DNA of 37,524 nucleotides from Clostridiales bacterium (GTDB lineage Bacteria; Bacillota; Clostridia; Lachnospirales; JAISYE01): NCBI GenBank assembly GCA_031297485.1, contig JAISYE010000003.1, positions 1 to 37,524 of the forward strand, read 5' to 3'. Shown piece by piece: positions 7,932 to 16,764 of this stretch (position 1 is its first letter; each line of letters starts with the position of its first letter). The notes under the pieces were generated by a model. It saw only the letters and a program-made list of their open reading frames with translations, ran no database searches and was not told where the DNA came from. The position numbers and the translations under genes were made by a program.

Positions 7932-7950
7932 GGTCGAGCTTGCTCGGCGC
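7932..7950 (-). repeat. 22-bp palindrome, copy b (shortened variant)
   Basis: GTCGAGCTTGCTCGGC plus GC, without the GATA side. It follows GTTCCGGCCCCG. Confidence 0.55.
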
Positions 7951-8102
7951 AGCGCTTTTTGATGCAGGTACAGCCTTTTTAAGAAAAGGGATTGTTTGTT
8001 TTTTTCTGTAGGACGAACTGTGTTCGCCCACTCGGGTCTATGGAGACCAGCGTTTAAATCATTCTGTTTTATTCAAGGACAAACCCTAAGAAAGGGCGGG
8101 TA

Positions 8103-8984
8103 ATGATGACAGTACGTAAATTAAAAAGGGTGACAATGGGCGATATTGTAATTATTGTTATTATTTCCGCGCTTTGCCTGACTTGTATCCTGCCCTTTAT
8201 ACACATTGGCGCCAAAAGCGTTTCCTCCACAACCGCGGTTCTGAGCAAGAGCGTCTACCTGTGGCCCAAGGGCTTTACGCTTTCCGCCTATTACGCTATT
8301 TTCAGGGATGGCCAGCTTACCCGGTCCATGTTGTACAGCGTGGAGGTTATGGTGCTCTTTACGTTTATCGGTATGGTGATTACCATATGCGCGGCCTATC
8401 CGCTTTCCAACAGGCGTTTAAAGGGCAGGGTTTTCTTTTCGCTGTTTATTTTGTTTACAATGTATTTCAGCGCGGGCCTGATTCCGGAATATCTGCTGCT
8501 CAAGCGGCTTAATCTTGTCAACACTATGTGGGTGCTGGTGCTGCCTCTTGCCTTTTCGCCCTATAACATGCTTATTATGAAAAGTTACCTGCAGGCCACT
8601 ATACCCGATTCCCTGGAGGAGGCGGCGTTTTTGGACGGCGCTAATCATTTTCAAATCCTGTGGCAGATTGTCCTGCCCTTAAGCAAGCCCATTTTGGCCA
8701 CGCTGTCGCTCTTTTACGCGGTGGGCCGCTGGAATGCCTACGCGGACGCCAAGTATTATATTACCAAGAAAGCGCTGCAGCCTATACAGTACCTGCTTTC
8801 CAACATGATACTCAATTCTTCGTCCGACGCCGTCAGCCTGTCGGAATCCGCTGCCGCCACCAGCACCCCCGAGGTGCTGCAGGCCGCGATGGTAATGTTC
8901 GCAACCCTGCCGATTATCTGTATTTATCCATTTGTGCAAAAATATTTTGTCCAAGGCGTGATGATCGGCGCGGTAAAGGGCTGA
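8103..8984 (+). CDS. ABC sugar importer permease, LplC/YtcP-type
   Basis: A 293-residue second permease of the CUT1 importer, with about six membrane helices. The first is VIIVIISALCLTCILPFIHI (about 15-35). The EAA loop is EEAAFLDGANHFQILWQIVLP. It ends VIGAVKG-like (GVMIGAVKG), characteristic of YtcP-type permeases. It forms the membrane channel with the permease at 6779. The upstream AAAGGGCGGG serves as binding site. ATG at 8103 and 8106 are both possible. The gap of 355 nt to its partner is filled with repeats. Confidence 0.92.
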   Translation: MMTVRKLKRVTMGDIVIIVIISALCLTCILPFIHIGAKSVSSTTAVLSKSVYLWPKGFTLSAYYAIFRDGQLTRSMLYSVEVMVLFTFIGMVITICAAYPLSNRRLKGRVFFSLFILFTMYFSAGLIPEYLLLKRLNLVNTMWVLVLPLAFSPYNMLIMKSYLQATIPDSLEEAAFLDGANHFQILWQIVLPLSKPILATLSLFYAVGRWNAYADAKYYITKKALQPIQYLLSNMILNSSSDAVSLSESAAATSTPEVLQAAMVMFATLPIICIYPFVQKYFVQGVMIGAVKG

Positions 8985-9017
8985 CTGTTTAACATATATA
9001 ATAAGGAGGAAATAAAA

Positions 9018-10664
9018 ATGAAGAAACTTACAAAGTTCGCGTTAATTTGTATCGCCGCCCTGCTGCTGGCCAGCTGCGGCCAGACGGGCGCGCCGCCGGC
9101 GGACGCGCCTCCGGAGGCGGGGGACAGCGGCGCCTTTGCCCAGCGTGTTTCTATCACGGTGCCGGTTTACGACCGTTCCAAGGAAGGATATCCGGCTGTG
9201 GACGACAATTATTGGACACGCTGGATACAGAGCCAGTTCGGCGACCCTGCCAACGTGGATGTGGAGTACGTGGCCATACCCAGGGGCGATGTCATGACCA
9301 AGTACAGCATGTTAATAGCGGCGGACGAGACCCCCACTATAATGATGGAGTATGATTACCCGAAAGTGGCGCAATGGGCCAATGACGGGGCAATGGGCGT
9401 ATTGGACATGGACGCCTTTAAGGCGGAGGCGCCGACGTATTACCAGGCAATGGTGGACAACAACCAGCTTGGCTATACAGACATAAACGGCAAGACCTAC
9501 TTTGTGCTTTCCGAACGGCCTTATTACAACACGACCTTTACATACGCCACTTTTGTGCGTAAGGATTGGTTGGAGCAATTAGGCATGGATGTGCCTAAAA
9601 GTTACGCGGAATACACCGCAGCCATTGACGCGATAATCGCCGGAGGGCTTACGGACATTGCGCCTGTGGGCTTGGGACTGCCTACGGCGGCCTATGTGAC
9701 CAATTTCGGGTTCCGGGATTTTCCGGTAGACGAGGCGGAATGGGCCATGCATTCTTCCCTGGGGACCGCAAGCCTGACGTGGGAACCTACCGAGCGTCTG
9801 CTGCGCCGTCAAAACGCGGAGTTTAACAAGGGTTATTTCTCTAAGGAATACGATTTGGACATTCAGTCTGTAGGTGGTACAGACCAAATGCAGACAGATT
9901 TTATCAATGGCAAGACCTTCAGCTATGGCAGTTATATGTCCGCCAATCTGGACTGGATGAAGGCATTTTATGACAACAACCCCGGCGGCAAGCTGGCTGT
10001 CGCCAGCGTATACCAGGGCGTGGAGCCTGGTGTTATGGATTACGCCCAAATCCGCGCGGATAACCCCTTTGGCATGATAGTAGGGTTTTCCGCCAAGGCC
10101 TCCCCAGACCAGTTAAAAGCCGCCTGGATGCTTATGGAATGGATGATTCAGCCGGACAACCTGTATGTGCTGGAAAACGGTGTGGAAGGCGTAACCTATA
10201 CTGTTGGCGAGAATGGGCTGCCAGTTGTGGACATGGAATACCGCGGCGAGGAAATGCTGAACCACAACATGAACATTGACATGACCTGTTTGGTGCACGC
10301 GTCCAAAAAGGTAGGCACAATCGAACAGACCATTGCCGCGATTACCCCTCAGGGTGTGCCGGAGGACTTTACCCAAGCCCTGATTGACAACTACTACGAC
10401 CTTAAGGCCGTCGCCGACGAGGGCAGGGCCTATTCCGACCCGATCTTCGCCGTGGCGGTTAATTCTGAAAGCGAGTACACCGCCACATTACTCAGCCTGT
10501 ATCAGGAATACAGCGTGGCGCTGACCAAGTGCAAGCCGGAAGAATTCGACGCGCTGTACGCCGAGCTTTGCCAAAAGTATCTCGACGCGGGCTACCAGGA
10601 AATTATCGACGAGCGTTTAGCCGCATACAAAGGCGGATACACTACCAAGCTGCCTGTTAAATAA
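9018..10664 (+). CDS. Sugar-binding lipoprotein of the ABC importer, LplA-type
   Basis: A 548-residue extracellular solute-binding protein of family 1 type, at the long end for the group as in LplA. The signal peptide ends in LLLASC with lipidated Cys20, followed by an Ala/Pro/Glu-rich linker and the mature domain from about residue 48. It should deliver oligosaccharides to the two permeases. The gene is 33 nt after the second permease, with TAAGGAGG before the start, so the three form one operon. Substrate is inferred from the neighbouring GH105, GH112 and rhamnose mutarotase genes. Confidence 0.92.
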   Translation: MKKLTKFALICIAALLLASCGQTGAPPADAPPEAGDSGAFAQRVSITVPVYDRSKEGYPAVDDNYWTRWIQSQFGDPANVDVEYVAIPRGDVMTKYSMLIAADETPTIMMEYDYPKVAQWANDGAMGVLDMDAFKAEAPTYYQAMVDNNQLGYTDINGKTYFVLSERPYYNTTFTYATFVRKDWLEQLGMDVPKSYAEYTAAIDAIIAGGLTDIAPVGLGLPTAAYVTNFGFRDFPVDEAEWAMHSSLGTASLTWEPTERLLRRQNAEFNKGYFSKEYDLDIQSVGGTDQMQTDFINGKTFSYGSYMSANLDWMKAFYDNNPGGKLAVASVYQGVEPGVMDYAQIRADNPFGMIVGFSAKASPDQLKAAWMLMEWMIQPDNLYVLENGVEGVTYTVGENGLPVVDMEYRGEEMLNHNMNIDMTCLVHASKKVGTIEQTIAAITPQGVPEDFTQALIDNYYDLKAVADEGRAYSDPIFAVAVNSESEYTATLLSLYQEYSVALTKCKPEEFDALYAELCQKYLDAGYQEIIDERLAAYKGGYTTKLPVK

Positions 10665-10668
10665 TGTC

Positions 10669-11063
10669 TGGAAGTTCCGGTCCCGCCTCATAGGCGCGAA
10701 CTTAAGGCTTGGGAAAGGTCAGAACCTTAAGACCAACGGACAGTTCACCGTTAGGTTCTCCCGCACTATACGCGCCTCACACTGCATAAGAACGTTGCGC
10801 TTGACGCGCAAAAGATGGGGCTAAGCGTCGAGCAAGCTCGACTATCGCACTAGCCGCCCTTAAGACGGGGTCTGGGGATGAGTCCCCAGCAGGGTTTGGG
10901 GCCTAACGATGCTTTGTTCGTTGGCCCCAAGGTTTTAATCTTTTGACCTTCCCCAAACCTTAAGTTCGCGTCAATGGGATGAAACCCCAGCGGGGTTTGG
11001 GGCAGAGTCTTAAGGTTTTGACCTTCTCATTTCTTAAGTTCGCGCATATGGGGCGCTGCTCCA
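10669..11063 (+). repeat. Composite hairpin-repeat module before the GH105 gene
   Basis: No gene. It contains GGAAGTTCCGGTCCCGCC, GCGCGAACTTAAGGC, a CCAACGG...CCGTTAGG hairpin (10733-10755), a 22-bp palindrome (10825-10846), an empty GGGGTCT-GGGGATGA site (about 10864-10878), a GGGGCC/GGCCCC hairpin (10898-10928) and three TTTTGACCTT...CTTAAGTTCGCG ends. The module therefore seems to be built from repeated sub-units. Confidence 0.75.
10825..10846 (+). repeat. 22-bp palindrome, copy c
   Basis: GC plus GTCGAGCAAGCTCGAC plus TATC, an exact consensus copy, between GGGGCTAA and GCACTAG. Confidence 0.85.
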
Positions 11064-11106
11064 AGGTTTTCGGGTTTTGACCTTTCAAGCATCAAGGAGA
11101 TGCGGT

Positions 11107-12153
11107 ATGATTAAATTAGTTTTGGATGAAAAGGAAGTACGCGGGCTAGTGGCGAAAGTGGTAGAGCGGACCATGCAGATGGACGAGCCGTGGGAATGGC
11201 CCAGCGGCGTGGCGTATTACGGCGTTTCGGAAGCCTACCGTTTACTAGGCGAGGAAACCTGGCTTAAGCTGCTTAAAGATAGAGCGGACGAATTTATCGG
11301 CCTGGGGCTGCCGCCCTGGACAGTCAATACCTGCGCTATGGGCCACTGCCTTCTTACCTTGGCGGAAGCCGCGGGCGAGGGAAAATATAACGAAATCCTG
11401 GCGGAAGCCATAGCGTATCTGCGCGGCAGCGCTCCGCGCTTTGGTGATCCGGAAGCTCCGGACGCGAATGTGCTGCAGCACACTGTTTCCGTAAATAACG
11501 ACTTCCCAGAGCAGGCTTGGGCGGATACGCTGTTTATGGCGGCCTTCCTGATGCTCAGGGTCGGAGCGCGGGACGGGGACAGGGCCTTGGTGGAGGACGC
11601 GCTGAACCAGTACGCTTGGCATATCCGCTATCTGCAGGACGAAACAAGCGGACTGTGGTATCATGGCTACGACAACAAGGCGCGGGACCATATGTCCGGT
11701 TTCTTTTGGGCGCGGGCTAATGCCTGGGCCGCTTTGACTTGCTCGCAAGTGCGCCTTGTTTTGCCGGAGCCCTACCTGTATCCGCCCTTTATGGATATTT
11801 CATGTTCGCTCAGAGACCAGCTGGCGGGCCTAAAGCGCTTGCAAACCTCTAACGGTTTGTGGCATACTGTCTTGGACGATGCGGAATCTTACGAGGAACT
11901 TTCGGCAAGCTGCGGTATCGCGGCCGCCATGCTGACCAACGGTAACCCGCTTCACACGCGCTGCGCGCAAAAAGCCTGCGAAGGCATTATGAAAAATATT
12001 TCAGAGGACGGAAGGCTGCTGAACGTATCCGGAGGAACAGCTGTAATGAGGGATTTAGACGGCTACAGAAAAGTCCCCAACAAATGGATACAAGGCTGGG
12101 GACAAGGTCTGGCTCTCGTGTTTTTAACCGCGGCTTTGCGTTGTGCTCATTAA
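11107..12153 (+). CDS. Unsaturated rhamnogalacturonyl hydrolase, GH105
   Basis: A 348-residue enzyme with the (alpha/alpha)6 barrel of GH88/GH105. It would remove the 4,5-unsaturated galacturonate that lyases leave at the non-reducing end of RG-I oligosaccharides. Visible family strings are WEWPSGVAYYGVSEAY near the start, EQAWADTLFMAAFLMLR with the catalytic-type Asp, TSGLWYHGYD and FFWARANAWAA. There is no signal peptide, so it is cytoplasmic and acts after import. The start is ATG 11107, chosen over the track start at 11077 because AAGGAG lies 7 nt upstream. It is followed by the GH112 gene in the same direction. Confidence 0.88.
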   Translation: MIKLVLDEKEVRGLVAKVVERTMQMDEPWEWPSGVAYYGVSEAYRLLGEETWLKLLKDRADEFIGLGLPPWTVNTCAMGHCLLTLAEAAGEGKYNEILAEAIAYLRGSAPRFGDPEAPDANVLQHTVSVNNDFPEQAWADTLFMAAFLMLRVGARDGDRALVEDALNQYAWHIRYLQDETSGLWYHGYDNKARDHMSGFFWARANAWAALTCSQVRLVLPEPYLYPPFMDISCSLRDQLAGLKRLQTSNGLWHTVLDDAESYEELSASCGIAAAMLTNGNPLHTRCAQKACEGIMKNISEDGRLLNVSGGTAVMRDLDGYRKVPNKWIQGWGQGLALVFLTAALRCAH

Positions 12154-12184
12154 TGTTGAAATTTATCGTCATAACTGTGAAAGG

Positions 12185-14494
12185 ATGGGCAGGGTGAAGG
12201 GAGAAACAAGGCAGGGCTTTTTTACAATGCCCGGCGAAGCCGGGTATGAGGAACTGTGTTTGGATCTGGCGGAAAAATGGGGTGCGGACATGATCCGTGA
12301 CAGCGATGGCACACAGCTTTCCCCCGCGCTTTTGGACTCGGGTTACGGCGTATATTCCACACTGTGCGTAGTCCGCGGCCACAACAAATGGATCAAGACG
12401 CATGGAGCCGAACGTTTGCAGCAGCAATGCTTTCTTTGCACAAAACCGCAAATCGCCCTGGACTCCGGTAAGGAACTGCGTATCCGGCTTATGGCCGGTT
12501 TTTTTGAAAAACAGTTCAAGGTGAACGACACTCCGGAATCCCTGGCGCTTTGGCAGGTTTTTGACCGCACGGCAGGCACTCCCGCGCGGGAGGGAACGGC
12601 CTCTGCGGCCTGGTCATACGACGCGCGGACAGGCGAAGCCGTCATACCATCCCCTGTTCCATGGCATGAGTACACGGTAAGTTTCCTGGCCTGGCGGGTG
12701 TGGGAAGAAATCTCCATGTATAACCACATAACAAATCATTGGGACCAGGAACCGCTTATGCAGTTGGACCCTATTTACCCCGAAACACGGGAATACCTGA
12801 AGCAATGGCTGGATGAATGGTGCGCGGCGCGCCCCGCCACAACAGTGGCGCGTTTTACTTCGCTCTTTTATAATTTTACCTGGATTTGGGGCGCGGACGC
12901 GCGCAACCGGAATCTATTCACAGACTGGGCCAGTTATGATTTTGCCGTCAGCCCTTTGGCTCTGCGCCTGTTTAAGCAGGAATACGGCTACAGCCTTTGC
13001 GCGGAGGATTTTGTCCGCCGTGGCTTCTATAACGCCACCCACCGTCCGCCCAGCAAGGCCAAGCGTGATTGGATGGAATTTGTGGCGGGTTTTGTCCGGG
13101 ATTTCGCCAAGGACCTAATCGCCATTGTACACAGACACGGCAAAAAAGCCTATGTTTTTTATGACGACACTTGGATTGGTTTGGAGCCGTACAACGGGCA
13201 TTTTCAGGAATTTGGGTTCGATGGAATTATTAAATGCGTGTTTTCGGGTTATGAAGCCCGCCTGTGCGCGGGGGTGCCAGTTTCGGTACATGAGCTGCGC
13301 TTCCACCCGTATCTGTTTCCGGTTGGCCTGGGCGGCGCGGCGACGTTTTTGCCCGGCGGAGACCCGGCCAGGGACCTGCGGAATTACTGGCTGAATATTC
13401 GCCGGGCGTTGCTGCGCCAGCGTGTGGAACGCGCGGGACTGGGCGGTTACACTCACTTGGTGCGGGATTTTCCTGATTTTGTGGACGCAATGACCCGTCT
13501 GCTTGACGAATTCCGGCTAATTTCCGCGCTGCATGAAGCGGGTCCTCCTGTCACGTTTGCGCCTAAAATCGGAATTCTGCACACCTGGGGTTCCTTGCGC
13601 TCATGGACACTTTCGGGACATTTTCACGAAACAAGTGCTTTCACGTTAATTCATATCTTGGAATCCCTTTCCGGCCTGCCGCTGGATGTGCGCTTTATCA
13701 GTTTTGAGGATATTGAAAGCGGCGTGCCTGATGGTCTGGACATAATCATCAACGTCGGCCGCGCAGGGGATGCCTGGAGCGGCGGGGCGTGCTGGCAAAA
13801 TCCAGATGTCTGTGCCGCTCTTACCCAATGGGCCTATAACGGCGGTGTATTCCTGGGCGTGGAGGAACCGTCCGCCGCGGAAGACGGCGCAGCCTCTGCG
13901 GGCGGTGTAAATTATTTCCGCATGGCTCATGTGCTGGGCGTGGACTTGGACAACGGCGAACGCGCCTGTCACGGCGCGTGGAGTTATAAGCTGGAAAATG
14001 CGCCGGCCGAGAACGACGTTCCGTTTTTTACGGCGCCGGAGTCCAGCGGCGTCTTAAATGCCCGCGCCGGTATCGTTCTAATAAGCAAGCATGTCCGCGT
14101 GCTGGCCGAGCGGGATGGCTGGCCGGCGCTGACAATCCACGCTTTCGGAAAAGGCGCGGGGATTTATATGAGCGGTTTTCGCACAACTACGGCGGACGGG
14201 TCGCCGTCTGCGGACGGAACGCCGTCTGCGGCCAACCGCTTCTTACTGGAGCTGCTGCTCTGCGCCGCGGGCTGTTTGCCTGGTTGCGAAGGGCTGACGG
14301 ATAACCCCTGTGTGGAATGTGCTGTTTTTCCCGGAGCCGGTCAGTTGATTTTCGCTAATAATACCTTAATGCCGCAAACCGTCTCGTGCGTATACAGCGG
14401 AAAGCGTTACCAGGCGGATATGGAGCCTGGAGGAATAACTGTTTTGAATTTACAAAAAACGCGGAGCAGAGTCAATAATTCCAGTGTTTCTTGA
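12185..14494 (+). CDS. GH112 phosphorylase, probably D-galactosyl-1,4-L-rhamnose phosphorylase
   Basis: About 769 residues. The family carries out reversible phosphorolysis of beta-galactosides to galactose 1-phosphate. GH112 features are EKWGADMIRDSDGTQL near the N-terminus, VARFTSLFYNFTWIWG, YDDTWIGLEPYNGHF (the region of the general acid in characterised members), RRALLRQRVERAGLGGYTHL and a C-terminal beta domain. GH112 members act on lacto-N-biose/galacto-N-biose or on Gal-Rha. The GH105 and L-rhamnose mutarotase neighbours favour Gal-Rha released from RG-I. Start choice is uncertain: GTG 12143 overlaps the previous gene, while ATG 12185 and GTG 12194 lie near AAGG. Confidence 0.85.
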   Translation: MGRVKGETRQGFFTMPGEAGYEELCLDLAEKWGADMIRDSDGTQLSPALLDSGYGVYSTLCVVRGHNKWIKTHGAERLQQQCFLCTKPQIALDSGKELRIRLMAGFFEKQFKVNDTPESLALWQVFDRTAGTPAREGTASAAWSYDARTGEAVIPSPVPWHEYTVSFLAWRVWEEISMYNHITNHWDQEPLMQLDPIYPETREYLKQWLDEWCAARPATTVARFTSLFYNFTWIWGADARNRNLFTDWASYDFAVSPLALRLFKQEYGYSLCAEDFVRRGFYNATHRPPSKAKRDWMEFVAGFVRDFAKDLIAIVHRHGKKAYVFYDDTWIGLEPYNGHFQEFGFDGIIKCVFSGYEARLCAGVPVSVHELRFHPYLFPVGLGGAATFLPGGDPARDLRNYWLNIRRALLRQRVERAGLGGYTHLVRDFPDFVDAMTRLLDEFRLISALHEAGPPVTFAPKIGILHTWGSLRSWTLSGHFHETSAFTLIHILESLSGLPLDVRFISFEDIESGVPDGLDIIINVGRAGDAWSGGACWQNPDVCAALTQWAYNGGVFLGVEEPSAAEDGAASAGGVNYFRMAHVLGVDLDNGERACHGAWSYKLENAPAENDVPFFTAPESSGVLNARAGIVLISKHVRVLAERDGWPALTIHAFGKGAGIYMSGFRTTTADGSPSADGTPSAANRFLLELLLCAAGCLPGCEGLTDNPCVECAVFPGAGQLIFANNTLMPQTVSCVYSGKRYQADMEPGGITVLNLQKTRSRVNNSSVS

Positions 14495-14514
14495 CTATGC
14501 TCAAAAGGAGTATT

Positions 14515-14850
14515 ATGGAAAGATATTTGATGGTCATTCGGATAAAGCCGGAATGTAGGGACGCGTATATCGCCATACATAAAAATCCCTGGCCGGAAAT
14601 GCTGGATGCTCTGCGGAACGCAGGCTTCACGAATGAGATTATTTGGTATTTTGACGATCAATCCATTATTTACATGGAATGTGAAGAAGGCACTCACGAG
14701 GAATGTGACGCGCGTCTGCGCGCAACCTCAGTTTGCAAACGCTGGGATTTGGAAATGGTCCCGCGTTTTGCCGCCGAGCCTGTTATGCCGGAAAAGATAT
14801 TCGACTTGCGCCGGCAGCTTATTGGGCTGCCGCCTTCGGCGCGAACTTAA
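14515..14850 (+). CDS. rhaM: L-rhamnose mutarotase
   Basis: A 111-residue RhaM-type protein that interconverts alpha and beta anomers of L-rhamnose. It has the family arrangement ERYLMVIRIKPECRDAYIAIH then NPWPEMLDALRNAG and EIIWYFDDQSIIYME, a small dimeric ferredoxin-like fold. ATG 14515 is preferred to the TTG at 14491 because AAGGAG is 4 nt upstream. It lies 20 nt after the GH112 gene, in one operon. The C-terminal ART and the stop codon lie in the GCGCGAACTTAAGG repeat string, so the end may be repeat-derived. Its presence supports rhamnose as a product of the locus. Confidence 0.88.
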   Translation: MERYLMVIRIKPECRDAYIAIHKNPWPEMLDALRNAGFTNEIIWYFDDQSIIYMECEEGTHEECDARLRATSVCKRWDLEMVPRFAAEPVMPEKIFDLRRQLIGLPPSART

Positions 14851-15050
14851 GGAAAAAAAGGGGGTAAAATTTGGGTGGTGGGCGAATTATGTTGAATCAA
14901 CTTTCACAGCCCGCCAATCACAAGGCTTGGTTTTACTCCATCAACACGTTTTTCACATGACCAAAATTTGAGCAGGGCCGGGAGTATTGACTCTTGCTAT
15001 TTTGCCGCCATACTGCTATTATAATAATCTGAACCTTGAAAACCGCATAT
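14851..15050. other. Intergenic stretch without a recognisable gene
   Basis: A short open frame (ATG 14890, MLNQLSQPANHKAWF, 23 residues) lacks a ribosome binding site and was not recognised. The rest holds no hairpin or gene that I can support. Confidence 0.4.
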
Positions 15051-15157
15051 TAAGGGCTTATCCCTGAATAAAGCAGAATAGCTTAAATACTGGATTCGCT
15101 AAGAATGTAGAAATGGCGCAAAATCAGCATTTTGCCTATTAAGGGATAGACTCTAAG
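15051..15157 (-). mobile_element. MITE related to the IS5-type element, second copy
   Basis: In reverse orientation: GGCTTATCCCTGAATAAAGC at the left and GCCTATTAAGGGATAGACTC at the right (15055-15153, 99 bp), with TAAG on both sides. The interior resembles the copy at 5426-5522, including AATGT and TTGCGCCATTTCT in complement. It has no ORF. Confidence 0.72.
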
Positions 15158-15420
15158 GCGTGTTTGAAAATTTCTTAAAGCGCGAAATTTCTAATGAAAC
15201 CGCTGTAATTTCGCGCTGGAATCCAGTTTTCAGACACGTCCTAAGGCATGTTTAAAAATTCCGTAAAGCGCGAAATTTCTAATGAAACCGCTGCAATTTC
15301 GCGCTGGAATCCAGTTTTCAAACACGTCCTAAGGCGTGTTTGAAAATTCCGTAAAGCGCGAAATTTCTAATGAAACCGTTGCAATTTCGCGCTGGAATCC
15401 AGTTTTCAAACACGTCCTAA
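15154..15420 (+). repeat. Three tandem 90-bp MITE-like repeats (copies 3-5)
   Basis: Units at about 15154-15243, 15242-15331 and 15330-15420, same orientation, sharing the CCTAAGG junctions. They differ at a few positions (for example GCATGTTTAAAAA in the middle unit). The inner arms GCGCGAAATTTC and AATTTCGCGC are conserved in all three. Confidence 0.82.
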
Positions 15421-15537
15421 GGCACTTATGTCAAGAAGGTTGCCTTGTGCCTATAAAATATGCGAGATGTTAAGCTATCCTGGGTTTCGCCCAGATGTGG
15501 ATTAAAACAAAAATAAGAAATGGAGAGATTCCGCGGC

Positions 15538-16557
15538 ATGTGCGGTAAAATTCTTTTCACAACCCAGGATGAATCCGCCGGTATTTGCCTGGAAGAGTTA
15601 AAAAGAACGTTTGGACCGGGCGCGAGGCTGTCGCGCTGGCTGCGCGCCGGCATAGGGATATTGGATACGGACCTTGGCTTCGGCGAGTTTTCAGCTGTTT
15701 TAAAAAACTCGCCGCCTATTTTTTTGCGCCATATATTTCCGATAAACACGGTCATACCAATCGGAGAGACAATTGAAAGCGCCGGGGAGCTTGTAACTTT
15801 CGCCGCGGGCTTTGCGGACGGCCCATATTCCGCGCAGGCGCGAGTGCTGGACCCGGAGCGTTACGGCTTTACAAAGTACGAACTGACCCAAGCGGTTTCC
15901 GCGGGTGTGTCAAAGGCAGGCGGAACCCTGGACGTAAGAAACCCCGTCAACGTTATCTCAATTGTGGTATGCAACAGCCTTGCCTATGCGGGCGTGTCCC
16001 GGGAGGACGAAAATTTAAGTTCCTGGCCAGGCGGTATGCACAGGTTCGCTAAATACGACGGTCAGGTAAGCAGGGCGGAATTTAAGCTGCTGGAGGCCTT
16101 GGATGTGTTCGGGCCGGACCTGTCAGGGTTTGCCCGCGCGCTGGACCTGGGCGCGGCGCCCGGCGGCTGGAGCAAGGTTATGCTGGAGCGCGGTCTTGCC
16201 GTTACAGCCGTAGACCCTGCGGAAATGTCGCCGCGTATCCTCCGCGATAAGCGCCTTACACATTTTAAATGCTCCGCCCAGGAATTTATGGAACGCGACT
16301 TAGGCTTTTATGATCTGATAATGAACGACATGCGCATGGACGCCACAGAATCCGCGGACATAACCCGCGGCCTGCGCGGACGGCTTTCCGGTCAGGGGCT
16401 GGTTATAATCACGCTTAAACTGCCGAAAAGAAAGAACCTGGCCGCAGCGGAGCGCGGATTAAACATTCTGCGTCAGGGGTACGCGGAAGTCCGCGCGAAA
16501 CAGCTGTTCCACAACCGGTCCGAGATAACGGCGGTTTGCGGCGCGGCGCGGACCTAA
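15538..16557 (+). CDS. FtsJ-fold rRNA 2'-O-ribose methyltransferase, RlmM-like
   Basis: About 339 residues. The N-terminal part (about 1-160) resembles a THUMP-type RNA-binding region. The C-terminal RrmJ/FtsJ Rossmann domain has the SAM loop ALDLGAAPGGWSKVML and a plausible K-D-K-E set (RAEFKLLEAL, IMNDMRMD, ITLKLPKR, SEITAV). This order matches RlmM, which methylates a 23S rRNA ribose in other bacteria; the exact target here is not known. ATG 15538 fits the domain start, though ATG 15520 is also possible. The last codons (GCG-CGG-ACC-TAA, ending ART) fall in the composite-repeat string, so the 3' end may be repeat-derived. Confidence 0.78.
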   Translation: MCGKILFTTQDESAGICLEELKRTFGPGARLSRWLRAGIGILDTDLGFGEFSAVLKNSPPIFLRHIFPINTVIPIGETIESAGELVTFAAGFADGPYSAQARVLDPERYGFTKYELTQAVSAGVSKAGGTLDVRNPVNVISIVVCNSLAYAGVSREDENLSSWPGGMHRFAKYDGQVSRAEFKLLEALDVFGPDLSGFARALDLGAAPGGWSKVMLERGLAVTAVDPAEMSPRILRDKRLTHFKCSAQEFMERDLGFYDLIMNDMRMDATESADITRGLRGRLSGQGLVIITLKLPKRKNLAAAERGLNILRQGYAEVRAKQLFHNRSEITAVCGAART

Positions 16558-16680
16558 GGCTTGGGAAAGGTCAAAAGATTAAGACCAACGGACACTTCAC
16601 CGTTAGGGGCCTAACGATGGTTTGTTCGTTGGCCCCAAACCCCGCTGGGGATTTCATCCCCGATAGTTTAGGCGGGGTTA
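16551..16680 (+). repeat. Composite hairpin-repeat module between convergent genes
   Basis: GCGCGGACCTAAGGCTTGGG, a CCAACGG...CCGTTAGG hairpin (16585-16607), a GGGGCC/GGCCCC hairpin (16606-16636) and a GGGGATTTCATCCCC hairpin. A GATAGTTTAGGCG string sits where other modules have the 22-bp palindrome. It separates the convergent methyltransferase and codY genes and could act as a terminator in both directions. Confidence 0.7.
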
Positions 16681-16764
16681 CAAAAAAGTTAAGAGCAAAA
16701 CAGAATCCTTGGCCGAAAAAACCGGTAATTCGGGAAAGTCAATACACCAAACCACACCCTGACC

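Larger units (their letters stand above)
7748..8102 (+). repeat. Composite hairpin-repeat module between the two permease genes
   Basis: No gene. In order: a CCAACGG...CCGTTAGG hairpin (7767-7789); two GGGGCC(T)...GGCCCC-type hairpins with TTTGTTCGTTGG on the right arm (7788-7818 and 7829-7861); two copies of the 22-bp palindrome (7862-7883 and 7932-7950); an AGACCTCTTCTT string; a GGACGAA/TTCGCCC hairpin (8011-8029); and a decayed MITE end at 8053-8089 (TTTTATTCAAGGACAAACC then CTAA). Permease genes of this family normally lie a few bases apart. Confidence 0.75.

Noticed and set aside
14987-15025. TTGACT and TATAAT strings resembling a promoter
   Set aside because: The spacing is 24-27 nt, too long for a housekeeping promoter, and no gene follows directly.
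15154-15420. Three regularly spaced repeats suggesting a CRISPR array
   Set aside because: The units abut with no unique spacers, there are no cas genes, and the same unit occurs singly elsewhere.
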